Shown here: one piece after another, positions 1 to 6,187 of the stretch
Numbering within the stretch: the stretch's first letter is position 1
Layout of the letters: each line of letters begins with the position of its first letter
Origin: Erysipelotrichaceae bacterium
GTDB taxonomy: Bacteria > Bacillota_I > Bacilli_A > RFN20 > CAG-826
Assembly (NCBI GenBank): GCA_012729405.1
Contig: JAAYDH010000109.1
Coordinates: forward strand, 1 to 13,808
Reading direction: 5' to 3'
Length of the DNA: 13,808 nt
Notes under the pieces: generated by a model
Told to the model about the DNA's origin: nothing
What the model saw: the letters and a program-made list of their open reading frames with translations, nothing else
Database searches by the model: none
Program-made: the position numbers and the translations under genes

Positions 1-365
1 AAGGCTCTAGCAAGAGAGTTAGCTAAAACAACATCATCAAAGGACGCAAAATAGTTCAACGTTGGGGCGCGGAGAGAAGAGGCTTCGGCCGCTTCGTTGA
101 TTTTGTTGATATACTTAGCGTTATCTTTATCGAAGCTAGCAACTTTGTATAAGTTTGTTGAATATACAACACCATTTAAATCAATTGTTAAAGGTTCTGT
201 TTCTTCATTGCTGGCGCCGTAGTAAGAGGTCACACCATAATCGAAAAGATATAGGATGTGAGACTTATCTGTCACCGAGCAGAAGGAAGCAGTACAACTA
301 GTCAAGATGATGGCGCCCATCGTTAGAGCGATGGCGCCTAATCCTAATTTGTATCTTTTTTTCAT
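1..365 (-). CDS. yidC: Membrane protein insertase YidC/OxaA, lipoprotein type (3' end outside the window)
   Basis: Only the first 121 residues are present; the gene continues past the left edge. YidC inserts proteins into the cytoplasmic membrane, alone or with SecYEG. My reading of the minus strand begins MKKRYKLGLGAIALTMGA and has a lipoprotein signal: basic n-region, hydrophobic stretch of about 15 residues and lipobox LTSC with the lipidated cysteine at residue 24. It is followed by TASFCSVTDK, a stretch I recognise from YidC proteins of Mollicutes and related Firmicutes. The conserved membrane segments of the insertase core lie outside the window, so the call rests on this N-terminus and on the position directly after rnpA, where yidC normally sits. 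The ATG overlaps the rnpA TGA by two bases (ATGA), which indicates translational coupling. The Shine-Dalgarno site is weak (GGAA in the end of rnpA). Confidence 0.88.
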   Translation of the reverse strand, partial: MKKRYKLGLGAIALTMGAIILTSCTASFCSVTDKSHILYLFDYGVTSYYGASNEETEPLTIDLNGVVYSTNLYKVASFDKDNAKYINKINEAAEASSLRAPTLNYFASFDDVVLANSLARA

Positions 366-700
366 TCGTTTTTTCCAATCTGTACAAGTACTAATTCACT
401 TAGTAGTGATTTGTTGATTTGGTAGTTGTTGTCAAGAAAACTTTTTCTAACGATGATAACCACGTCTAGCGACGCTTTGTCATAGTCGAGTAGACTGTCA
501 CACATCGCTCTAACTTGTCTTTTGATTCGATTGCGGGACACGGCGTTACCGAGTTTAGAAGAAACCGAGATCCCAACCCTCATATAAACCAGGTTGTTTT
601 GTGCAAAATGCACAACATATGATCTATTACTTCTTGTGTGTCCGTTTCGAATTGTTAAAGCGAAATCTTTATTGGCTTTTATTCTATTAACAACCTTCAT
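362..700 (-). CDS. rnpA: Ribonuclease P protein component
   Basis: This 112-residue basic protein is the protein subunit of RNase P. It binds the catalytic RNA (rnpB, not in this window) and helps remove the 5' leader from pre-tRNAs. The family RNR motif is present as SRNRIKRQVR at residues 55-64, and the N-terminal part has the usual K-x-x-DF and basic RNGHTRSNR patches. The length is close to the usual 110-120 residues. The ATG at 698-700 lies 10 bases after the rpmH stop, with GAGG about four bases upstream of it. Its TGA overlaps the yidC start. The set rpmH-rnpA-yidC is the standard order beside a Firmicute oriC and is presumably one transcript from the rpmH promoter. Confidence 0.96.
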   Translation of the reverse strand: MKVVNRIKANKDFALTIRNGHTRSNRSYVVHFAQNNLVYMRVGISVSSKLGNAVSRNRIKRQVRAMCDSLLDYDKASLDVVIIVRKSFLDNNYQINKSLLSELVLVQIGKNE

Positions 701-710
701 TTATCCTCGA

Positions 711-845
711 CTAGGCAGCTAGGTTTTTTCTACCTTTAGCACGACGAGCAGCAAGAGCCTTGCGGCCGCCGACTGATTTCATCCGAGCACGGAATCCAGC
801 TCTGCGTTGGTGCTGTAATTTGCTTGGTTGATAAGTTCTTTTCAT
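711..845 (-). CDS. rpmH: 50S ribosomal protein L34
   Basis: This is a 44-residue, very basic protein of the large ribosomal subunit, found by reading the minus strand. It begins MKRTYQPSKLQHQRRAGF and ends RRAKGRKNLAA, the near-invariant L34 pattern including the RxxGFRxRM and GRKxLxxRRxKGR blocks. The length matches the family (44-46 residues). A strong Shine-Dalgarno sequence GGAGGT lies about 9 bases upstream of the ATG, and a consensus promoter is at 879-908. It is the first gene of the leftward operon with rnpA and yidC. Confidence 0.98.
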   Translation of the reverse strand: MKRTYQPSKLQHQRRAGFRARMKSVGGRKALAARRAKGRKNLAA

Positions 846-878
846 ACAATAATACCTCCGATTTACGTAGCATTAGAA

Positions 879-908
879 AGTATATGGGCATTTATAGATA
901 AATGTCAA
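879..908 (-). promoter_or_regulatory. Promoter of the rpmH-rnpA-yidC operon
   Basis: On the minus strand a perfect -35 box TTGACA (903-908) is followed after 18 bases by TATACT (879-884). The predicted start near 872 leaves a leader of about 27 bases carrying the GGAGGT site of rpmH. It stands back to back with the transporter promoter, whose -10 box lies about 60 bases away. Confidence 0.82.
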
Positions 909-916
909 CGAAATGC

Positions 917-946
917 TTATACGCGTATGTCGTACTATGTTATACT
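917..946 (+). promoter_or_regulatory. Extended -10 promoter for the EamA transporter, probably giving a leaderless mRNA
   Basis: TATACT at 941-946 is preceded by TG at 938-939, giving an extended -10 (TGTTATACT). A weak -35 candidate TTATAC is at 917-922, 18 bases upstream. Transcription would start about 7 bases after the -10 box, which places it on or next to the ATG at 953. No Shine-Dalgarno sequence is present before that ATG. Confidence 0.6.
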
Positions 947-952
947 TTGCCC

Positions 953-1870
953 ATGAAAAAAAGCGTTCAAGTAGGTATCGTTTTCGCAATCATCGCTGCT
1001 ATATGTTCATCAATCAACACCCCAATTTCGAAACTGTTGTTGAACAGCAACACGATCGGCCCTGTTTTTTCGGGAGGCCTTTTGTATATCGGCGCTGCGC
1101 TTTGCGCAAGTGTTTTTTTCGTTTTCCGTAAAATATTTAAGCCAAAGGTAAAGGAGAAACCATTGGAGAGAAGCGATTTTCCTTTTGTTTTTGCTATCGC
1201 TAGCTTGAACGCCGTTGGTATCGCGTGCAGCATGTTAGGTTTGAAATTAATCTCTGCTTCAAACGCAGCTTTATTAAGCAATTTTGAAATTGTTATCACT
1301 TCGTTGGTGGCGCTTATTATATTTAAACAGAAAATTTCACCTCGCCTATGGGTTGGTATATTCGTTGTGTTCTTTGCTTGCATCCTTCTGTCGAGCGACG
1401 ACATTGTGAATTTCAAATTCTCCACCGGTGCCTTACTAGTGTTGGTCGCTCCGGTATGTTGGGGTTTTGCCAACAACTTCATGAAAAGGATCTCGGATAA
1501 AGACCCTATCGTTTCAATATTTATTGAGGGCATAGTAACTGGTCTCCTCTGTCTCATGATTGGCACAAGCTTAAATGAGCAAATCACCGAACTCTATTCG
1601 TTCTTTGCTGTCTTGGGGGTCGGTGTTGTTTCCTATGGAATAAGTTTGTGTTTTTACATATACGCACAGCGTTCAATTGGGGCACCACGCACCAGCGCAT
1701 TCTTTTCGCTTGCGCCTTTTATGGCGGTCCTTATTTCGTTCGCAATTTTCCGAGAGAGCCCGCCCTGGTGGTATTATATCGCTCTCGCCATGATGATAAT
1801 TGGAGTTTGGCTATCCTCTTCTGACAAAAAAATATTCCGAAAAAACACCAAAAAAGAAGCAAAAATTTAG
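953..1870 (+). CDS. EamA/DMT-family transporter (drug/metabolite transporter superfamily)
   Basis: This is a 305-residue integral membrane protein with about ten hydrophobic segments (roughly residues 6-27, 36-58, 75-95, 103-125, 131-147, 157-175, 184-205, 214-236, 244-266, 270-287) and a short lysine-rich cytoplasmic tail. The layout is two repeated five-helix EamA halves. Family hallmarks are the proline in helix 1 (INTPISK), the helix-4 pattern NAALLSNFEIVITSLVALIIFKQ-like ending in a basic residue, and the helix-9 pattern FSLAPFMAVLISF. Such proteins export or import metabolites; the substrate cannot be read from sequence. The frame is open from an ATG at 902, but the extra 17 residues are not hydrophobic, contain the promoter and do not fit the family, so I choose the ATG at 953. 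The gene lies between rpmH and dnaA, normally adjacent divergent neighbours, and its stop abuts the first DnaA box. Confidence 0.85.
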   Translation: MKKSVQVGIVFAIIAAICSSINTPISKLLLNSNTIGPVFSGGLLYIGAALCASVFFVFRKIFKPKVKEKPLERSDFPFVFAIASLNAVGIACSMLGLKLISASNAALLSNFEIVITSLVALIIFKQKISPRLWVGIFVVFFACILLSSDDIVNFKFSTGALLVLVAPVCWGFANNFMKRISDKDPIVSIFIEGIVTGLLCLMIGTSLNEQITELYSFFAVLGVGVVSYGISLCFYIYAQRSIGAPRTSAFFSLAPFMAVLISFAIFRESPPWWYYIALAMMIIGVWLSSSDKKIFRKNTKKEAKI

Positions 1871-1879
1871 TTTTCCACA
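1871..1879 (+). promoter_or_regulatory. DnaA box (TTTTCCACA)
   Basis: One mismatch to TTATCCACA. It begins at the base right after the transporter stop codon and is followed by a T tract and AT-rich DNA. Confidence 0.65.
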
Positions 1880-1908
1880 TTTTTTTATACTACATAAAAT
1901 ATTTTGTA

Positions 1909-1936
1909 TTAACGATAATTATAGCTATGCTATATT
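1909..1936 (+). promoter_or_regulatory. Candidate dnaA promoter
   Basis: TTAACG (1909-1914), 16 bases, then TATATT (1931-1936) preceded by TGC, an extended -10. The core TATGCTATA is shared with the SRP RNA promoter at 13291-13300. It would give a leader of more than 200 bases that crosses the DnaA-box cluster, which would allow autoregulation. A second -10-like TATAAT is at 2131-2136. Confidence 0.5.
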
Positions 1937-1997
1937 AGGTCACGTTTATTATATAACTCACTCACTTTTTCACTGCCTTCCACACCACCATTTCAAC

Positions 1998-2006
1998 TTT
2001 TCCACA
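1998..2006 (+). promoter_or_regulatory. DnaA box (TTTTCCACA)
   Basis: One mismatch to consensus; 11 bp upstream of the perfect box at 2009 in the same direction, so both lie on one face of the helix. Confidence 0.7.
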
Positions 2007-2008
2007 TC

Positions 2009-2017
2009 TTATCCACA
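2009..2017 (+). promoter_or_regulatory. DnaA box, perfect consensus (TTATCCACA)
   Basis: Exact match to the bacterial DnaA-box consensus, in the centre of the upstream oriC cluster. Confidence 0.85.
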
Positions 2018-2021
2018 AACG

Positions 2022-2036
2022 CAAATTGTGAATTTG
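2022..2036. repeat. Short perfect inverted repeat inside oriC
   Basis: CAAATT, three bases GTG, then AATTTG. It lies 4 bases after the perfect DnaA box. Its role is unknown; a dimeric regulator site is possible but not shown. Confidence 0.5.
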
Positions 2037-2077
2037 GTGGAAAACTCCCTATAGTAGTGGTTATGGGGTTTTTGAAA

Positions 2078-2086
2078 TGTGGAAAA
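2078..2086 (-). promoter_or_regulatory. DnaA box on the minus strand (TTTTCCACA)
   Basis: TGTGGAAAA on the plus strand, the third exact copy of the TTTTCCACA variant. It lies between the main cluster and dnaA. Confidence 0.65.
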
Positions 2087-2130
2087 ATAAGAAATCCGCT
2101 CTTCTCCTATTAAACCGCTGTGGATTGTTT

Positions 2131-2136
2131 TATAAT
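2131..2136 (+). promoter_or_regulatory. Possible proximal dnaA -10 box (TATAAT)
   Basis: Perfect -10 hexamer but without a convincing -35 box and without a correctly spaced TG. If used, transcription would start near 2143, downstream of the TTG at 2139, so only the ATG at 2163 could serve as dnaA start. A weak DnaA box (2119-2127) overlaps the spacer. Confidence 0.4.
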
Positions 2137-2162
2137 ATTTGGCAGAAAACGAGTACTTTAAT

Positions 2163-3527
2163 ATGATTAATTCAATTTCCGAAATCACCCAATTGTGGGA
2201 CCGATCATTAAAGAGGATTGAAGAACGGCTCGGAGAGAAGCAATTGTTCGATTCTTTCTTTGCTGGAAGCTACATCAACGAGATCCGCGGAGACACCATT
2301 GTTGTTGTTGTCAATTCGTCTCTCGCCGCCGCATTAATAAAGCAGAAATATTATGATTTAGTAGAAGATGTCGTCTCCGAGATTACCGAATCAAACTTCA
2401 AACTAGAATTTATCCTCGAAATCGATGTTCAAAAAGGCGTTGATAAGCAACCTGTTGTAAAAAAACAACAATACTTCCAAGAAGCCTCTCTTAATCCAAA
2501 ACTTACATTTGATAACTTTGTGGTTGGGTCTTTCAACCGCGAGGCATCTCAGGCGGCGTTGTTTGTTGCGTCAAATCCAGGAAAAACCTTAGCGCAACCG
2601 CTTTTTATATATTCCAATTCTGGTTTAGGAAAAACACACCTTCTTCACGCGATTGGTAATTACATCAAGAACGCTCGACCTAATTTTAAAATCCTTTATA
2701 TCTCCACAAGTGATTTCGTTGAAGAATACGTCCGTTATGTTAAGGGAGAAAAGGAAGCTGAGTCGTTAAAAGACTTTTTTGCCTCAGTTGATGTACTGCT
2801 TCTTGATGATGTTCAAATGTTGGCAAATAAGGTTAAAACTCAGGAGATGTTCTTCGCCATCTATAATAAATTAATCGATAGTTCAAAACAGGTCGTTATC
2901 ACATCTGATAAACAGCCGAACGAGCTCAATGGTTTAGAGGATCGCTTGGTAACCCGGTTCTGTAAAGGTCTAGTTATGATAATAAACGAACCAGATCAGA
3001 ATACTTGCGTGGAAATTTTAAGAAAAAAAATTGAAGCCAATGGTCTTGATTTAGAGAGGTTCGACGACGCCGTCCTTTACTTCTTTGCCGATAAGTTCTC
3101 AAAAAACGTTCGAGAACTTGAAGGCGCATTAAATAGGTTAATATTCTATGTTGTATCTTTGAAACAAACCGACAAGATTACAATGGATGTCGCAATGGAT
3201 GCAGTCCAGTCGCTCACAGGCGGAAAATCATTATCCTCAACGCTGAGTGAGCAAAAAATTATCAACGTCGTGTCCGACTACTACAACCTTACTCCTTCGC
3301 AGCTGACAGGAAGAATAAGAACCGGTCAAATTGCTCTCGCCAGACACATCGCAATGTACCTCATCCGAATCACGCTCGATATACCTCTTAAGAAAATAGG
3401 AGACATGTTCGGAGGCAAGGATCACACAACGGTTATGTCGGCCGTTCAAAAAGTGGACAAAGAGTTGAAAACTGACAGCGAATTAAAGGCCGCCATCGAC
3501 GAACTCCAAAAGCGTATAAAAAAATAA
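2163..3527 (+). CDS. dnaA: Chromosomal replication initiator protein DnaA
   Basis: DnaA is the AAA+ ATPase that binds DnaA boxes and opens oriC. Numbered from this ATG the protein has 454 residues. Domain I starts at the usual distance before LWDRSLKRIEERL. The AAA+ core has Walker A SNSGLGKT at 151-158, Walker B VLLLDDVQ at 211-218 and the arginine region EDRLVTRF ending near R265. Domain IV contains GRIRTGQIALARHIAMYL and the DnaA signature GGKDHTTV at 417-424, which binds the box. The first Walker A residue is Ser151 where the family has glycine. The frame can start eight residues earlier at a TTG (2139), but neither start has a Shine-Dalgarno site; the ATG fits family length and the -10 box at 2131. 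The gene lies between the two halves of oriC and upstream of dnaN. Confidence 0.97.
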   Translation: MINSISEITQLWDRSLKRIEERLGEKQLFDSFFAGSYINEIRGDTIVVVVNSSLAAALIKQKYYDLVEDVVSEITESNFKLEFILEIDVQKGVDKQPVVKKQQYFQEASLNPKLTFDNFVVGSFNREASQAALFVASNPGKTLAQPLFIYSNSGLGKTHLLHAIGNYIKNARPNFKILYISTSDFVEEYVRYVKGEKEAESLKDFFASVDVLLLDDVQMLANKVKTQEMFFAIYNKLIDSSKQVVITSDKQPNELNGLEDRLVTRFCKGLVMIINEPDQNTCVEILRKKIEANGLDLERFDDAVLYFFADKFSKNVRELEGALNRLIFYVVSLKQTDKITMDVAMDAVQSLTGGKSLSSTLSEQKIINVVSDYYNLTPSQLTGRIRTGQIALARHIAMYLIRITLDIPLKKIGDMFGGKDHTTVMSAVQKVDKELKTDSELKAAIDELQKRIKK

Positions 3528-3670
3528 TTATTTATTGAAAATAAAATATAAAAGTGAAATATTGTGTGGTAGAATGAAAAAGAATAAAAACCAAATAGAC
3601 AAAATCCTACTTATCCACCAAATTCACAGACCCTATTATTACTAATACAATAATAAAGAAAGGAAAGATT
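3528..3670 (+). other. oriC, downstream part: DnaA box plus DnaA-trio unwinding element
   Basis: This gap between dnaA and dnaN has a DnaA box TTATCCACC at 3611-3619, a degenerate box AAATTCACA directly after it (3620-3628), a short GC-richer step GACC (3629-3632) and then the triplets CTA TTA TTA CTA (3633-3644). On the other strand these read as four DnaA-trios (3'-[G/A]A[T/A]-5'). Box, GC step and trios in this order are the basal unwinding element described in Bacillus subtilis, which sits at the same place. AT-rich DNA continues to the dnaN Shine-Dalgarno site. Confidence 0.75.
3567..3575 (+). promoter_or_regulatory. Candidate dnaN promoter (extended -10)
   Basis: TGG directly before TAGAAT (3570-3575) makes an extended -10 box. 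No clear -35 box is present. Transcripts from here would cross the DnaA-trio element before dnaN. Confidence 0.45.
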
Positions 3671-4792
3671 ATGAAATTTACCATTAACCGTGAGGAATTC
3701 CTTAAGGGATTGAACATAGCTTCTAGAGCAGTAGCCAACAAAGTTGCTGTTGCTGTACTAGCTAATCTTAAAATCGAATTAGATGAAAGAGGTTTGTTTA
3801 TTACGGGTTCTAACTACGACTTAACAATTAGAACATTTATTCCATACAAATCAGAAGCAAAAGAAATTATGCGCAACTATAAAGAGGGTGCAACTTTGAT
3901 TAACGGCCGTATTATCACTGAAATTGTGAGAAAAATGGATGCTGAAGAAGTTACCCTGGATGTTATTGATTCAACCATTGCTGTAATCAGCGACACACAT
4001 TTTGAATCACGACTGAATTGCGTGAAACCAGAAGAGTATCCTGATATCGATCTCGAACCCACTGGAACCGAAATCAAACTAACAAAAGACGCTTTTAGTT
4101 CAATTGTTAGCCAAACCGCTTTTGCAGCATCAATTAAAGAACAGAGACCAATTCTCACCGCCATGAACCTGGAAGCTGATAGCGGAAGCCTTGTTGCTAC
4201 CACGACCGACTCAGCCAGAATGGCTCGTAAAGTTCTCAAAATTGCAGAAAACATCAGGTTTGTTGCGAACGTTCCTGCCAAAATGATGGTCGAAGTTGAC
4301 CGTTTAATGGAAGGCACCGCTGCTGTTAGTGTCTCTCTAAGCGACAAGAAAGCACTCTTTACTCTTGATAGAACAATCATTGCCACCCGCTTGGTAGCTG
4401 GCGACTACCCCAACACCAAAAACATCATCCCAAGGAGCTGCAACTATTTCTTGGAAGTCAACGCTTCTGAACTAGCTAAAGCCATCGATCGCACAACCAT
4501 TTTGTCGATTGACAGGGAAAATGTCGTAGATTTGTCTATGTCAGAATTCGGAGTTGAAATCTCTGCCAAGAGCTCCCAAGTTGGATCGGCTGTCGAAAAG
4601 CTCGAGACTTACAAGTTCGAAGGCCAAAGTCTTAAAATTTCCTTTAATAGCGAGTTTGTTCTTTCTGCTATCCGCGCTCTTAATTGCGAAGATGTGACAT
4701 TCGAATTTGTCGGTGAAATGAAGCCGTTTGTTGTTCGCAACGCTTCGGATGACTCGGTGATTCAAATCGTCACTCCAGTACGCACTTACTAA
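3671..4792 (+). CDS. dnaN: DNA polymerase III subunit beta (sliding clamp)
   Basis: The product, 373 residues, forms the dimeric ring that holds DNA polymerase III on DNA and serves as docking site for other replication and repair proteins. Three clamp domains are covered in order (about 1-125, 126-250, 251-373). Recognisable parts are the start MKFTINREEFLKGLNIASRAV, the central TTDSARMA block near residue 180, and the end PVRTY, which is nearly invariant and forms part of the peptide-binding pocket. The length is normal. The ATG has GGAAAG about 5 bases upstream. It follows dnaA after 143 bases of origin sequence and is closed by a terminator at 4826-4850, so it is separated from the yaaA-recF unit. 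Confidence 0.97.
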   Translation: MKFTINREEFLKGLNIASRAVANKVAVAVLANLKIELDERGLFITGSNYDLTIRTFIPYKSEAKEIMRNYKEGATLINGRIITEIVRKMDAEEVTLDVIDSTIAVISDTHFESRLNCVKPEEYPDIDLEPTGTEIKLTKDAFSSIVSQTAFAASIKEQRPILTAMNLEADSGSLVATTTDSARMARKVLKIAENIRFVANVPAKMMVEVDRLMEGTAAVSVSLSDKKALFTLDRTIIATRLVAGDYPNTKNIIPRSCNYFLEVNASELAKAIDRTTILSIDRENVVDLSMSEFGVEISAKSSQVGSAVEKLETYKFEGQSLKISFNSEFVLSAIRALNCEDVTFEFVGEMKPFVVRNASDDSVIQIVTPVRTY

Positions 4793-4825
4793 GCAAATTT
4801 AGCCACTTTTTGAGGGATGTAAAAT

Positions 4826-4850
4826 AAGGGAATAATTTATTCCCTTTTTA
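4826..4850 (+). terminator. Rho-independent terminator after dnaN
   Basis: A 9-bp stem AAGGGAATA / TATTCCCTT (4826-4834 with 4838-4846), loop of three bases, and a T run to 4849. The stem has only three G-C pairs, so it may be leaky. Confidence 0.7.
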
Positions 4851-4862
4851 TCACGCGTCGTG

Positions 4863-4868
4863 TATAAT
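4863..4868 (+). promoter_or_regulatory. Promoter -10 box of the yaaA-recF-gyrBA unit
   Basis: Perfect TATAAT with TG just upstream (4861-4862, one base closer than the standard extended -10). No good -35 box: that position falls in the dnaN terminator. A start near 4875 gives a leader of about 12 bases that contains the AAGG site of yaaA. Confidence 0.6.
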
Positions 4869-4886
4869 GTACGCATAAGGTTATTT

Positions 4887-5111
4887 ATGGGTGAAAAAAT
4901 AGTTGTTTTAAGAGAGGCAGAAGAGTACATTACGCTTCAAGTTCTCTTGAAAATCTCAGACATTATTCTTACCGGCGGTATGGCCAAGCATTTCTTGGCG
5001 AATAACATCGTTTACGTCAATGGAGAAAAGGAAAATCGCCGCGGTCGTAAATTATATCCCGGGGATAAAATTCAAGTCTCAAACACCTCATTTGTCATCA
5101 GAGCGAAATGA
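4887..5111 (+). CDS. yaaA: S4-domain RNA-binding protein YaaA (RlbA)
   Basis: This 74-residue protein carries a single S4 RNA-binding domain (about residues 10-70), with the pattern EYITLQVLLK, LTGGMAKHFL, VYVNGEKENRRGRKLYPGDK that is typical of the small YaaA/RlbA protein between dnaN and recF in Firmicutes. In Bacillus subtilis it is linked to ribosome assembly; the RNA target here is unknown. The frame can be opened from a GTG at 4860, but that would lie in the promoter. The ATG at 4887 has AAGG six bases upstream and gives the family N-terminus. The stop overlaps the recF start (ATGA), so the two are translationally coupled. Confidence 0.9.
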   Translation: MGEKIVVLREAEEYITLQVLLKISDIILTGGMAKHFLANNIVYVNGEKENRRGRKLYPGDKIQVSNTSFVIRAK

Positions 5112-6187
5112 TTGTCAAATTGTTAGCCTTAAAAAACTTTCGCAATCACGACAACCTCTCTTTTAATTTTGAGCCGAATGTCAACATTCTTGTGGGTCCA
5201 AACGGAGTGGGAAAAACCAACGTTATGGAAGCTGTTTACTATCTCTCGCTAGCTCGAAGCTTTAAGAGCACGGAAAACGAAAACCTGGTTCTCAAAGGGA
5301 GTGATTACGCTGAAATATCGGCAATTATCTCCGAAGGTAACAAAATTCGCAAAATTCGCATCGTCATCACCAAAGACGGCAGAAAAGTGTTTATCAACAA
5401 CAAACCAATTTCTCGAATCTCAGACCTTTCAAAATCGATGAATGTTGTTCTGTTTGAACCAAAAGACGTTAATCTCTTCAGCGGGCCTCCGCGAGTGAGA
5501 AGAAACTTTCTTGATATTTCAATATCTAAGAAAAGCGAACCATATCTCGAGTATATCGCGAGATATGAAAAAACCCTCCGTCAAAGGAACGACATACTGA
5601 AGAGCGAGAAAATCAATCAAACCTTGCTTGATACCACCACTGAGATGTTGGTCAAACTATCTGGGCCGATAATATCCTATCGCCAAATGTATATTAAGGA
5701 TATCAATGATATCCTTATAAAAATTACGCGCACGCTCACAGGCGCGAAGAACAAAGTTGAAATTATCTACAAACCCTTCGTTGAATATGGTCCTGGGTTC
5801 AACGAGGACGCCTTCAAAGCGTTTAAAGCCGCCGAGAGCGCTGATGTTCGCCGAAAGGCTACCTCCATCGGTATTCACCGCGAAGATTTCTCAGTCTTGC
5901 TAAATGGACGCGATATCGCTGAATTTGGATCCCAAGGAGAGAATCGAATTGTCGCGTTAGCCCTCAAACTAAGTCCTTACTTCGTGATCGAAGATAAAGA
6001 TAAACGTCCCGTTGTGGTTCTCGATGATGTGATGTCGGAACTCGATAGCAATCACAGCCGCCGATTAATCGCTTTCCTAAAAAAACTTGAGCAGGTGTTC
6101 GTCACCGCGACTCACTTGGAAATCGAAGGCGCGAACCAATATGAATTAAAATTTAAAAAACAAGGAGGTCTTCTCAATGGAAGATGA
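5108..6187 (+). CDS. recF: DNA replication and repair protein RecF
   Basis: RecF is an SMC-like ABC ATPase that acts with RecO and RecR to load RecA at single-strand gaps. The 359-residue product has Walker A GPNGVGKT at 30-37, the family start LALKNFRNH, the GIHREDF block near 255-261, an ABC signature SQGENR at 275-280 and Walker B VVVLDDVMSELD at 302-313, followed by an H-loop region (TATHLE). The signature is usually SQGQQR; EN replaces QQ here. The length is normal. Its start overlaps the yaaA stop and its last 11 bases overlap gyrB, and the gyrB Shine-Dalgarno site lies inside recF. The remB/yaaB gene found here in Bacillus subtilis is absent. Confidence 0.95.
   Translation: MIVKLLALKNFRNHDNLSFNFEPNVNILVGPNGVGKTNVMEAVYYLSLARSFKSTENENLVLKGSDYAEISAIISEGNKIRKIRIVITKDGRKVFINNKPISRISDLSKSMNVVLFEPKDVNLFSGPPRVRRNFLDISISKKSEPYLEYIARYEKTLRQRNDILKSEKINQTLLDTTTEMLVKLSGPIISYRQMYIKDINDILIKITRTLTGAKNKVEIIYKPFVEYGPGFNEDAFKAFKAAESADVRRKATSIGIHREDFSVLLNGRDIAEFGSQGENRIVALALKLSPYFVIEDKDKRPVVVLDDVMSELDSNHSRRLIAFLKKLEQVFVTATHLEIEGANQYELKFKKQGGLLNGR
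6162..6169 (+). promoter_or_regulatory. Strong Shine-Dalgarno site that fixes the gyrB start
   Basis: AAGGAGGT, fully complementary to the 16S rRNA tail, 7 bases before the ATG at 6177 and inside recF. It shows that the unusual gyrB N-terminal extension is translated. Confidence 0.85.

Larger units (their letters stand above)
1871..2162 (+). other. oriC, upstream part: DnaA-box cluster between the transporter and dnaA
   Basis: This gap has no gene. It contains a strongly AT-rich stretch (about 1880-1965) and then a set of DnaA boxes: TTTTCCACA at 1871 and 1998, the perfect TTATCCACA at 2009, TTTTCCACA on the minus strand at 2078-2086, and weaker sites at 1976-1984 (CCTTCCACA, plus), 2037-2045 (TTTTCCACC, minus) and 2119-2127 (CAATCCACA, minus). 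The boxes at 1998 and 2009 are 11 bp apart, one helical turn, on the same face. An inverted repeat lies at 2022-2036. The region matches the position of the upstream origin part (incA/B) of Bacillus subtilis, where DnaA binds to start replication and to repress dnaA. Confidence 0.85.

Noticed and set aside
967..1587. Long minus-strand open frame opposite the transporter
   Set aside because: A shadow of the real gene: it has no promoter or ribosome site and its product resembles no family.
1800..2054. Open frame across the end of the transporter and into oriC
   Set aside because: It is out of frame with the transporter, overlaps the DnaA boxes, has low-complexity composition and no ribosome site.
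3515..3545. Terminator after dnaA from the AAATAATTATTT palindrome
   Set aside because: The stem is only A-T pairs and there is no following T run of use; I do not call it.
4860..4886. GTG start of yaaA giving nine extra residues
   Set aside because: These bases contain the TATAAT promoter box, and the extra residues are absent from the family.
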